A stretch of DNA of 64,000 nt, from NCBI GenBank assembly GCA_002343775.1, contig DDSH01000020.1, forward strand, positions 96,498 through 160,497, given 5' to 3'. Shown here one piece after another: positions 15,487 to 22,931 of the stretch (the stretch's first letter is position 1; each line of letters begins with the position of its first letter). The notes under the pieces were generated by a model, which worked only from the letters and a program-made list of their open reading frames with translations, had not been told where the DNA came from and did no database searches. The position numbers and the translations under genes are program-made. Source of the stretch: Anaerolineales bacterium UBA2395. Its GTDB lineage: Bacteria > Chloroflexota > Anaerolineae > Anaerolineales > Villigracilaceae.

Positions 15487-16767
15487 ATGGAAGAATTTGT
15501 CATTGAAGGTGGTATCCCCTTGCAGGGTGAAGTCATCCCCTCTGGAAACAAGAACGCGGCGTTGCCCCTCATCGCGGCTTGTTTGCTGACCGAAGAACCG
15601 GTTGTGCTTCATAACGTCCCTCAGATCCGCGACGTGTTGGCAATGAGGAATCTGATCGAGAGCCTCGGCGCTCAGGTGGAGGATTTGGGACCGGGCAGTT
15701 GGCGCATCACGACGCGCGAAGTGACCGCTTCTCATTTGGACCCGGACCTTTGTCGCCGGATCCGAGCCTCGATCCTCGTCGCCGGACCCGTCCTCGCCCG
15801 TGCTGGCGGAATTATGCTCCCGCCCCCCGGCGGTGATGTGATCGGGCGCCGCCGCCTCGATACGCATATCCTCGCGTTACGCGCTCTGGGTGCAGAGATC
15901 ACGTATAACCGCGTGTTCGACATCCACGCAGCCCAGCTGCATGGCGCGGATATGCTTCTGGATGAAGCCAGCGTCACCGCTACAGAAAATGCGGTCATGG
16001 CAGCCGTCCTCGCAAAGGGCGAGACGCGCATCCGTAATGCTGCTTCCGAGCCGCATGTGCAGGAACTCTGCAATTTCCTAAACCTGCTGGGTGCGCATAT
16101 CGAGAACATTGGCTCGAATACACTGCACATCCGTGGCGTGGATCGTTTGCACGGCGGCGAATACACCATCGGACCAGACCTGCTCGAAGTGGTCAGCTAT
16201 ATCGGCGCGGCGGTTGTCACACGCGGAAATATTCGTATTCGTAATGCCGGGGTCGAGCATCTGGAGATGGTTGCGCAAACGTTCCGCAGGTTTGGGGTTC
16301 ACTGGAACGTGGACGGGAAGGATATTATCGTCCCTTCCGACCAATCCCTGGTCGTTCAATCAGACCTCGATGGCGCGGTCCCTGAGATCAAAACGAACGT
16401 GTGGCCCGCTTTCCCGACCGACCTCACCAGCATCGCAATTACGGTCGCAACGCAGGTTTCCGGTTCGGTGCTTTTTCACGATTGGATGTTTTCCGGGAGA
16501 ATGTACTTCACCGACAAACTGGTGGGCATGGGGGCGCGCATCATTCTTTGCGATCCCTACCGCTGCCTGGTGCAGGGTCCCACGCCGCTTTACGCGGAAA
16601 AACTGGAAAGCCCCGATATTCGCGCGGGCATGGCGCTTTTGCTTGCCGCACTTGCCGCAAATGGCAAATCCAAGATCCGTAACATCCGCCAGATCGAGCG
16701 CGGCTACGAGCGGGTGGATGAGAAGCTGCAGTTACTCGGTGCACGGATCAAACGCGAAGTGGAATAA
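15487..16767 (+). CDS. murA: UDP-N-acetylglucosamine 1-carboxyvinyltransferase (Cys-to-Asp active site)
   Basis: 426 residues, full length. Adds enolpyruvate from PEP to UDP-GlcNAc, the first committed step of peptidoglycan synthesis in the cytoplasm. SGNKNAALP at 19-27 holds the catalytic Lys/Asn. Repeated inside-out alpha/beta barrel features are visible through residue 420. The loop that carries Cys115 in Escherichia coli reads PPPGGDVIGRR here, with Asp117 in place of Cys. This substitution occurs naturally in mycobacteria and Chlamydia and makes MurA insensitive to fosfomycin, so intrinsic resistance is expected. AAGGAG precedes the start. Confidence 0.96.
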   Translation: MEEFVIEGGIPLQGEVIPSGNKNAALPLIAACLLTEEPVVLHNVPQIRDVLAMRNLIESLGAQVEDLGPGSWRITTREVTASHLDPDLCRRIRASILVAGPVLARAGGIMLPPPGGDVIGRRRLDTHILALRALGAEITYNRVFDIHAAQLHGADMLLDEASVTATENAVMAAVLAKGETRIRNAASEPHVQELCNFLNLLGAHIENIGSNTLHIRGVDRLHGGEYTIGPDLLEVVSYIGAAVVTRGNIRIRNAGVEHLEMVAQTFRRFGVHWNVDGKDIIVPSDQSLVVQSDLDGAVPEIKTNVWPAFPTDLTSIAITVATQVSGSVLFHDWMFSGRMYFTDKLVGMGARIILCDPYRCLVQGPTPLYAEKLESPDIRAGMALLLAALAANGKSKIRNIRQIERGYERVDEKLQLLGARIKREVE

Positions 16768-16784
16768 CTTTCGCGTCTGGGAAA

Positions 16785-16827
16785 AAACAAAGAAAGCCGC
16801 GATTTGAATTCGCGGCTTTCTTTGTTT
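16785..16827. terminator. Bidirectional stem-loop terminator
   Basis: An 18-bp perfect stem, left arm 16785-16802 and right arm 16810-16827, with a 7-base loop. The stem ends in A-rich and T-rich flanks, between convergent murA and the lipoprotein at 16854. Confidence 0.88.
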
Positions 16828-16853
16828 GAGCATTATCGTCGTGGAGAGCGGCG

Positions 16854-17480
16854 CTACTTTGAAATGATGAAGGTCTCTTGAACAACGACCGGGAAGAGAT
16901 GGTCGTCAGCGATCTTGTTCACGAAGTAACCTTCCGCAGAGCCAACTTTTCCACCTGAAAACGTGATCCATGCATAGGCGTAGTAATTGCCCTTGGGGAG
17001 AGAAACAACAAGAGTAGCACCTTTTGTAAGCACATAGGGATTGGACGCCATGCTGCCGCATTGTCCAAATGCATTCGGGGCGTACATGAACAGAGACACA
17101 CTGGCAGTTCCACCGCTCTTGTTTTCGAGACGCACATTCGACTGCGGACCGGCTTCAGCCATATTTAGAATGCCGCTGCACAATCCGCCACCGCCGCTGC
17201 TGGCAGCTTGTGTTGCAGTTGGCAGGAGGGCGAAATCTGTTGTGGGGCTGGGCAAAACCACCGGGGTGAACGTCGGCAATGGGGTTGGGCTGGGGGTTTC
17301 AGTTGGGGGAATGGGCGTTGCAGTAGGGATCGCTGCCTGTGTCATGGCAACCATGGTCCAGGCGGCGGCAACAGCCGTTCCCTGTACTTCTTCCGGAGAC
17401 ATGGTGGGTTCTGCCTGTTGTCCACATGCCGTTACAAACAGGGCAAGTGCTACAAAGACAGGGAATATTTTTCTGATCAT
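16854..17480 (-). CDS. Thr/Pro-rich lipoprotein
   Basis: 208 residues. A lipoprotein signal peptide ends in the lipobox FVTAC, with Cys19. A Thr/Pro-rich linker covers about residues 50-90, followed by GGGG and a soluble domain with two Cys (LCSG, FGQCGS). The C-terminal part (KGNYYAYAWITFSGGKVGSAEG) resembles that of the next upstream gene, so the two are probably paralogs. It probably sits on the outer face of the membrane with the linker crossing the wall. Function not recognised. Last gene of a thioredoxin-lipoprotein-lipoprotein unit. Confidence 0.75.
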   Translation of the reverse strand: MIRKIFPVFVALALFVTACGQQAEPTMSPEEVQGTAVAAAWTMVAMTQAAIPTATPIPPTETPSPTPLPTFTPVVLPSPTTDFALLPTATQAASSGGGGLCSGILNMAEAGPQSNVRLENKSGGTASVSLFMYAPNAFGQCGSMASNPYVLTKGATLVVSLPKGNYYAYAWITFSGGKVGSAEGYFVNKIADDHLFPVVVQETFIISK

Positions 17481-17519
17481 TTGTCACTCCATTTTTTAAT
17501 TTTACGAATTATCTTTTTT

Positions 17520-18197
17520 CTATTTGATTGTAATTTTATCTTTTAAGAGCGTAATTAAAAGTTCATCACCCGCGCCGAGCGAAAAACCACCAGTGAACTG
17601 CCTTCCGCCCACCCAGGCTACATAGGTATACTTTCCCGCCGGAGCACTGGCTTTGACCTGTTTCTTGACTGGATACTCCAGAATGGTGACATAGCCTTCC
17701 TTGGTCACGCATCGTAAAGAGATATAGGCATCCGCATTCGATTTGTTGAACAAATTGACGACCCCAGACGGCAGGTTGGGCGGCAATGTTCCATAGAACA
17801 ATGCCGCGGGCGTCGCAGATGGGGTTAATGGATTGGCGGTTACGGATGGCGTTTGCGTGAATGGGAGCGTTCCGGCAACAGACGACGACTCAGGGTTGAC
17901 CGTGCCGGTTCCCAGTGTTGCCGTCAACGTCAGCAAAAATGGATTTTGCGTCTCGGTCGGCGTCACCGGGATGGAAGTGCCGGTCGGCTCGAGAATGACT
18001 GGTGTTTCACTGGGGACGAAGGTTGCGGTCGGAAGCGCCTGCAAGGTCTGCTGAGAATACACAGCCGCCGTGGCTTGCAGATCCGCCTCCAAAAACGCAG
18101 TCGGGGTGTTACTGATCGCTTCGGACTGTGGCAGGGCTGGCAGGCATGCGCTTAACATTGCGCTGACGACAAGAATCGTTATAAACAGCCTCTTCAT
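17520..18197 (-). CDS. Thr/Pro-rich lipoprotein, paralog of the next gene
   Basis: 225 residues. Lipobox MLSAC with Cys18, a long Thr/Ser/Pro linker (about 30-135), then a small C-terminal domain with NLFNKSNADAYISLRC and KYTYVAWVGGRQFTGG. The layout and several words (APAGKYTYVAW versus SLPKGNYYAYAW) match the gene at 16854. Starts 27 bases after thioredoxin. No enzyme motif. A role as an envelope-anchored binding or structural protein is only an inference. Confidence 0.73.
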   Translation of the reverse strand: MKRLFITILVVSAMLSACLPALPQSEAISNTPTAFLEADLQATAAVYSQQTLQALPTATFVPSETPVILEPTGTSIPVTPTETQNPFLLTLTATLGTGTVNPESSSVAGTLPFTQTPSVTANPLTPSATPAALFYGTLPPNLPSGVVNLFNKSNADAYISLRCVTKEGYVTILEYPVKKQVKASAPAGKYTYVAWVGGRQFTGGFSLGAGDELLITLLKDKITIK

Positions 18198-18224
18198 AAG
18201 CCCGTGCCCTCCGTCGTTTGGATG

Positions 18225-18572
18225 TTACGCTTGTTGACCGACGACATCCAGAAATTGAGTCACCACATCGCGCAGCATGCGCTCGGGCAGCGCCCCAACC
18301 TGACGGTGAACAACCTTCCCGCCGGAAACGAACAAAAGGGTCGGAATCCCCTGAATGCCAAACTTCTGCATCCATTCGGCATGCTCGTCAGTATTGATCT
18401 TTGCGACCAACAACTTGCCTTCCAGCTCCTTTGCCAGTTTATCGAGCGTGGGCGCGATCATCTTGCATGGACCACACCAGGGAGCCCAAAAATCCACAAT
18501 CACGGGGACGGTGGACTGCATGACTATGTTTTCGAAGGATTCATCTGAAATGTGAATGGGTTCTCCGGACAT
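18225..18572 (-). CDS. trxA: Thioredoxin
   Basis: 115 residues, normal length. The active site WCGPC lies in VDFWAPWCGPCKMIAP, and the cis-Pro is in IQGIPTLLFVSGG. It reduces disulfides in the cytoplasm; no signal peptide is present. The frame stays open upstream to 18746, but ATG 18572 has AAGGA at the right distance and matches the family start. It is followed closely by two lipoprotein genes. Confidence 0.95.
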   Translation of the reverse strand: MSGEPIHISDESFENIVMQSTVPVIVDFWAPWCGPCKMIAPTLDKLAKELEGKLLVAKINTDEHAEWMQKFGIQGIPTLLFVSGGKVVHRQVGALPERMLRDVVTQFLDVVGQQA

Positions 18573-18644
18573 TTTATATTCCTTGTTAACTGAAGATAAC
18601 CTTAACGTTCTGTATTTAGCCGAAAAAGTATAACATAAAATCCC

Positions 18645-18653
18645 TGATATAAT
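18645..18653 (+). promoter_or_regulatory. Extended -10 promoter of ftsY (probably leaderless)
   Basis: TGATATAAT is an extended -10 with no good -35. The expected transcription start is about 18660 and the ATG is at 18662, so there is no room for a ribosome site. Confidence 0.5.
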
Positions 18654-18661
18654 CGCCGCCC

Positions 18662-19570
18662 ATGAGCATATTTTCGCGTTGGCGGGAGGGACTCTCGCGC
18701 ACCAGCAAGGCAGCCTTTGGGCAGATCGCATCCATTCTTGGCACATCGGAGATCACAGAAGAGACCTGGGATGATCTCGAAGCATTATTGATCCAAGCCG
18801 ATCTGGGAATTGAGACCACCGCATCTGTACTAGACTCACTAAAGCGCATCACCCGGACTGAGGGCTTGATCCGCGCCAATGAACTTTCGTCTGCGCTGAA
18901 AGCGGATTTGCGTTCCCGGTTGATCACGCCTCCCGCCTTAAAATTTGAACATACCCCGACCATTCTCCTTGTTGTCGGTGTTAATGGTTCAGGCAAGACC
19001 ACTACCATCGCAAAATTGACATCGCGTTTTGTAGGCGAAGGGAAATCGGTTTTACTCGGCGCAGCAGATACGTTCCGTGCTGCAGCGGTGGATCAACTCC
19101 AGGTCTGGGGTGACCGGCTCAAGGTCGACGTGATAGCCGGCGCGCCGGAAAGCGACCCAGGTGCGGTGGCGTTCAACGCCGTTCAGGCAGGCATCGCCCG
19201 CAATGTGAACATCGTCATGATCGACACAGCCGGGCGCCTGCACACCCGCTTCAATTTGATGGAAGAATTGAAAAAAGTAAACCGTGTGGTTGGCAAGGCG
19301 CTGGAAGGCGCACCCCATGCCGTGTGGCTGGTGCTGGACGCCACCACCGGGCAGAACGCCCTGCAACAAGCCCGTTCCTTTAAAGAAGCAGTGAACGTTT
19401 CTGGTGTGATCCTCTCAAAATTGGATTCTTCGGCTCGCGGGGGAATGGCTTTTGCCATCCAACGCGAATTGGGATTGCCGATCCTGTTTGCCGGGCTGGG
19501 CGAGAAACCCGAAGATCTGACCCCGTTTGACCCTGATGCATTTGTCGATGGGATTTTATCGAACAACTAG
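18662..19570 (+). CDS. ftsY: Signal recognition particle receptor FtsY
   Basis: 302 residues, a short form without the long acidic N-terminal domain. An NG domain is seen: helical N part at 1-90, then GTPase motifs GVNGSGKTTTIAKL, AADTFRAAAVDQL, DTAGRLHTRFNL and the guanine site SKLDSSARGG. It docks ribosome-SRP complexes at the membrane for co-translational insertion. prfB follows 8 bases later, its ribosome site overlapping the ftsY stop, so the two are cotranscribed. Confidence 0.96.
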   Translation: MSIFSRWREGLSRTSKAAFGQIASILGTSEITEETWDDLEALLIQADLGIETTASVLDSLKRITRTEGLIRANELSSALKADLRSRLITPPALKFEHTPTILLVVGVNGSGKTTTIAKLTSRFVGEGKSVLLGAADTFRAAAVDQLQVWGDRLKVDVIAGAPESDPGAVAFNAVQAGIARNVNIVMIDTAGRLHTRFNLMEELKKVNRVVGKALEGAPHAVWLVLDATTGQNALQQARSFKEAVNVSGVILSKLDSSARGGMAFAIQRELGLPILFAGLGEKPEDLTPFDPDAFVDGILSNN

Positions 19571-19578
19571 GAGAAGAT

Positions 19579-20665
19579 ATGCAAGACCTGCTTCAACGTT
19601 TGAACAATGCCAATGAGACCGTCCAGCAACTTTTGGAGCGTCTTTGACCTGGTAGGCAAACAAAACCAACTTTCGCAACTGGAAAAAGAAACCGAAGACC
19701 CCGGCTTTTGGAACGATACGACCAACGCCCAGCGGGTGATGAAGACCGTCTCTGCGCTGCGGGGGGAAGTTGAGGCTTGGGAGGTGATCCGGCAACAGGT
19801 CCACGACCTGACCGACCTGGCAAAACTCGATGACGAGTCTCTGCGCTCTGACCTTGAATCGGAAATCGCAAAACTGGAATCTGACCTGGAGAAGCGCGCC
19901 TTTGCTGCCATGCTTTCCGGACCATATGACCACGACGGCGCGATCCTTGCCATTCATGCAGGCGCGGGCGGCACTGACTCGCAAGATTGGGCGGAGATGC
20001 TCGAACGCATGTATTTGCGCTGGGCAGAAAGCCACGGCTTTACCGCTGAAATTTTGGATTCAACCCCGGGCGAAGAGGCGGGCATTAAAAGCGTCACGAT
20101 CGCAGTAGGTGGACAGTACGCCTTTGGGTATTTGCGTTCCGAGAAAGGCGTGCATCGCCTTGTGCGTCTGTCTCCGTTCGATGCGGCGCATCGCCGGCAT
20201 ACATCTTTTGCGCTGGTGGAAGTTTTACCGCAGGTTTCGATGGATGAAGCGGATGTGGAGATCAATCCGAGTGACGTCAAGATGGATGTCTTCCGCTCGT
20301 CCGGCGCAGGCGGGCAGAATGTTCAAAAGAATGCCACTGCCGTGCGCCTGACGCATCTCCCGACCGGTATCGTGGTGACCTGCCAGAATGAACGCTCGCA
20401 GACCCAAAACCGCGAGTTTGCCATGCGGATTTTGCGCGCGCGTCTGCTTGAATTGAAAACAGCAGAACGGGAAGAGGAGCGGGCGGTCTTGCGTGGCGAA
20501 TACACCAAAGCCGAGTGGGGCAGCCAGATCCGCTCGTATGTGCTGCACCCGTATCAAATGGTAAAAGACCATCGCACCGATTTTCAGGCAGGCAATGCCC
20601 AATCTGTGTTGGATGGCGACCTGGACGCGTTTATGGAGGCGTACTTAAAAAGCACTTCAAAATAA
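19579..20665 (+). CDS. prfB: Peptide chain release factor 2, with programmed +1 frameshift
   Basis: Joined product of 19579-19644 and 19646-20665, 361 residues. The first frame codes 22 residues (MQDLLQRLNNANETVQQLLERL) and stops at TGA 19645-19647. Reading resumes in +1 with GAC. RF2 recognises UGA and UAA. The GGQ motif for peptide release is in SSGAGGQNVQKNATAVRL. The domain order is that of RF2, with a coiled N-terminal part and the codon-recognition region in the middle. RF2 senses its own level because the in-frame UGA is read by RF2. Without the frameshift only a 22-residue peptide would be made. Confidence 0.95.
19635..19648 (+). promoter_or_regulatory. prfB frameshift site
   Basis: GGAG (19635-19638), three bases, then CTT TGA C (19642-19648). 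The Shine-Dalgarno-like GGAG sits 3 bases before the slippery CTT, the spacing known to stimulate +1 slippage in prfB. Confidence 0.92.
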
Positions 20666-20684
20666 GGAAAGAAAGTGGGAATCA

Positions 20685-20720
20685 AAAGAGCGGGCTGGTA
20701 ACCCGCTCTTTGTTTTTTTT
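20685..20720 (+). terminator. Rho-independent terminator of ftsY-prfB
   Basis: Ten-bp stem AAAGAGCGGG / CCCGCTCTTT with a 7-base loop and a run of T (20713-20720). It also lies at the end of the convergent S1-domain gene. Confidence 0.92.
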
Positions 20721-21490
20721 TACCCGCCGGTCGGCAGTCGTTTTTGAAGGGTGCCGCTCAGCAATTCTTCATGCTCGTCGGAGTTCGACTTGATGGATTT
20801 GCGGCGAATCTTATTGCGTCCCTGGGCTTTTTCGAGAGCCTGCTGCCAGGCGATCTGCATGGCGGTATATTCAGGCTCCCTGGAAACATCCGATTCCATC
20901 TCGTAAGTTTCCTCTTCCTTCTTGCCTTTGCGCCTGCCCTTGCCCTTGTGCTCTTCGCGTTCGTGCCGGACTTCTTCGATGGCTTCGGCTTGCATCGCTT
21001 TGACGCTCAAGCGGATCTGTCGCTTGCGGCGATCGACATCGAGAACCTTCGCTTCGACTTCTTCGCCTTCTTTGAGGACTTCGCCCGCGGTTTTGACATA
21101 CCCGTGAGTCAGTTCACTGACATGGATGAGCCCGGGACGTTCCGCGCCGAAATCCACGAATGCGCCATAGGTTTCGAGGCGGACGACCTTGCCCTTCACG
21201 ACCATATCGGGCTTCAGTTCCTTCCACTCGTAGGCAAGCGGTTCGACCATGGTCAGTTCCACGCGATCCTTGCGGACGCGCTTGACCCACACTTCGACCG
21301 CCTGTCCTTCCTGGACAACATCTTCGACCTTGTTTACGGGTTTATCACTCAATTGTGAAATATGGATGACACCGGGTAAGTTTTGTCCGATATCTACAAG
21401 CGCCCCCGCAAGTGTTGTCTTCAAAATTTTGCCGCTGAGTTTGGTTTTTGGTTCAAGCGCTACGGCTGGCGCGCTATCGGGTGTAGTCAT
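20720..21490 (-). CDS. RNA-binding protein with two S1 domains
   Basis: 256 residues from ATG 21490, which has CAGGAGT before it; the open frame extends 12 residues further but without support. Two S1 domains: about 15-85 (LSGKILKTTLAGALVDIG, LPGVIHISQLS) and about 95-165 (VVKGKVVRLETYGAFVDFGA, PGLIHVSELTHGYVKTAGEV). The C-terminal 90 residues are highly charged and probably disordered. S1 repeats bind single-stranded RNA; the layout recalls a short ribosomal protein S1 or a general-stress S1 protein. A role in translation or RNA turnover is inferred. Confidence 0.85.
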   Translation of the reverse strand: MTTPDSAPAVALEPKTKLSGKILKTTLAGALVDIGQNLPGVIHISQLSDKPVNKVEDVVQEGQAVEVWVKRVRKDRVELTMVEPLAYEWKELKPDMVVKGKVVRLETYGAFVDFGAERPGLIHVSELTHGYVKTAGEVLKEGEEVEAKVLDVDRRKRQIRLSVKAMQAEAIEEVRHEREEHKGKGRRKGKKEEETYEMESDVSREPEYTAMQIAWQQALEKAQGRNKIRRKSIKSNSDEHEELLSGTLQKRLPTGG

Positions 21491-21528
21491 ATCTATACTC
21501 CTGCTTTTTGAAATAATGCCGAACAACG

Positions 21529-21557
21529 ATTATACCTGTCAGACAAAAATCGGTCAA
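21529..21557 (-). promoter_or_regulatory. Promoter of the S1-domain gene
   Basis: TTGACC (21557-21552), 17-base spacer, TATAAT (21534-21529) on the minus strand. One of the best sigma-70-type promoters in the window. Confidence 0.8.
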
Positions 21558-21636
21558 TGCGGATTTGGTAATCACAGGTAAGATGTTAATGTATTGCAAA
21601 GTCCATTTCCGCGCACATTGGAGCATAATAAATTCT

Positions 21637-22506
21637 ATGAAATCAAACATTTCCCGCAGGGATTTTTTTAACGTTATCAAGTACTTTGGTGTCGCCACCC
21701 TGACTACGGCTGCCGTCTCTTATTATGCGGGGGAATTCGAGCCTGCCTGGCTGGAGGTTACGAATGTTGAAGTCCCGCTGGTACGGCTGCCGGAGGCGTT
21801 TCGGGGCTTTCGAGTCGCGCACATCAGCGATATTCATATCGGTGGGTGGATGAACCGTAGCCGCCTCGCGCATGTGGTGGATGTGGTGGATCAGCAAAAA
21901 CCGGACCTGGTCGTCATTACAGGCGACTTTGTCATCGGGCATTCGTGGTCGGGCGCGTTGGACGATGCGGCGGAGGATTTCGTCGAGGTGATGTCTTCGT
22001 TGACATCAACTTATCCGGTACTTGCCGTGTTGGGGAATCACGATCATTGGACCGACTCCGTTCGTACGCGGGCGATGCTCGCGCGTGCCGGGGTTCAGGA
22101 ATTGCGGAACGATTTCCATCGTCTGGAACGAAACGGCGAATACTTATACATCGCAGGTTTGGACGATGTGACAGAAGGCAAGCAGGAAAGGGAGGCGTTG
22201 GAGTCCAGGCTGCCTGCCAAAGCCGATGCTATTTTGCTAGTCCATGAACCGGATTATGTGGAGCGTTCCTCTCGTAATGGCAGATTTTTGCTGCAACTCT
22301 CAGGGCATTCCCACGGCGGACAGGTGGTACTTCCATTCGTTGGACCGCCCGTCCTGCCGCGCTGGGGCAGGAAATATCCCTCCGGCTTGTATCAGGTGGG
22401 TTCGATGTGGCTGTATACCAGTCGTGGAGTGGGCATGACCAGCCCGTTCGTGCGATTCAATTGCCGACCGGAGGTCGCTGTTCTCACGTTGAATGGACCG
22501 GAATAA
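21637..22506 (+). CDS. Tat-exported metallophosphoesterase (YkuE/YaeI-like)
   Basis: 289 residues from ATG 21637; the 24 residues upstream in frame look non-coding. A twin-arginine signal ISRRDFFNVIKY is followed by a hydrophobic stretch. Calcineurin-type metal-binding motifs in order: DIHIGG (D, H), GDFV (GD), GNHDHW (GNHD), HEPD, then GHSHGGQ (GHxH). It closely follows the YkuE/YaeI type, thought to act on phospholipids or other phosphate esters outside the membrane; the substrate cannot be told. Stands alone before the ileS T-box. Confidence 0.88.
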   Translation: MKSNISRRDFFNVIKYFGVATLTTAAVSYYAGEFEPAWLEVTNVEVPLVRLPEAFRGFRVAHISDIHIGGWMNRSRLAHVVDVVDQQKPDLVVITGDFVIGHSWSGALDDAAEDFVEVMSSLTSTYPVLAVLGNHDHWTDSVRTRAMLARAGVQELRNDFHRLERNGEYLYIAGLDDVTEGKQEREALESRLPAKADAILLVHEPDYVERSSRNGRFLLQLSGHSHGGQVVLPFVGPPVLPRWGRKYPSGLYQVGSMWLYTSRGVGMTSPFVRFNCRPEVAVLTLNGPE

Positions 22507-22510
22507 ACTC

Positions 22511-22538
22511 TTGTCGATTGACAGTTCCGGGGTATAAT
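22511..22538 (+). promoter_or_regulatory. Promoter of the T-box leader and ileS
   Basis: TTGTCG (22511-22516), 16-base spacer, TATAAT (22533-22538). Transcription should start near 22545, just before the T-box structure. Confidence 0.6.
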
Positions 22539-22554
22539 CCGCGAAACAAAAACA

Positions 22555-22819
22555 AAGATGGGAACGAGTAAACTCGTCGAAACGGGCAGCGAGTCCGAGG
22601 TCAGGTGTGAAGCGGATACGCGTAGACGGTTGAAAATCCTCCCGGAGTTGTGAACTGAAATCGGGCAGATCCGCCTTGAGAGTAGGGAATCCGCAGTTGT
22701 TCTGCGTTATCAAAACAGGACGATGATGGTCGTCCCATGAGTGTTGCGCCTGAAGGCGTGGAATCAGAGTGGTACCGCGTGAGCATGTCTCTCGTCTCTG
22801 AATGAGATGAGAGTTTTTT
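22555..22819 (+). ncRNA. T-box riboswitch controlling ileS
   Basis: The diagnostic T-box sequence AGAGTGGTACCGCG is at 22766-22779. The terminator follows: stem CTCTCGTCTC / GAGATGAGAG (22789-22798 with 22804-22813), then six T. The 5' part begins GATGGGAACGAGTA as in many stem I starts. A probable specifier codon ATC (isoleucine) is in GAAAATCCTC at 22636-22638. Uncharged isoleucine tRNA would pair with both the specifier and the T-box bulge to prevent termination. The specifier position is inferred from sequence only. Confidence 0.92.
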
Positions 22820-22830
22820 ATTTAATTCCA

Positions 22831-22915
22831 TGTCATTGCGAGGGCGTTGGTCCGAATCTATCTTCTACCCACCTGGAGATTGCTTCGTCGGCAAGAACAC
22901 CCTCGCCGAATGACA
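22831..22915. repeat. Dispersed inverted-repeat element, copy 1
   Basis: About 85 bases starting TGTCATTGCGAGGG and ending CCCTCGCCGAATGACA, inverted copies of each other, with an internal GGAGATTGCTTCG. A related copy lies at 27524-27667. It sits between the T-box terminator and the ileS start, so it is part of the ileS mRNA leader. Confidence 0.7.
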
Positions 22916-22931
22916 GAAACAAGGAGCATGA

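Noticed and set aside
22518..22538. TTGACA at 22518-22523 as the -35 of the ileS leader
   Set aside because: Only 9 bases from the TATAAT; TTGTCG at 22511 with 16 bases is the better pair.
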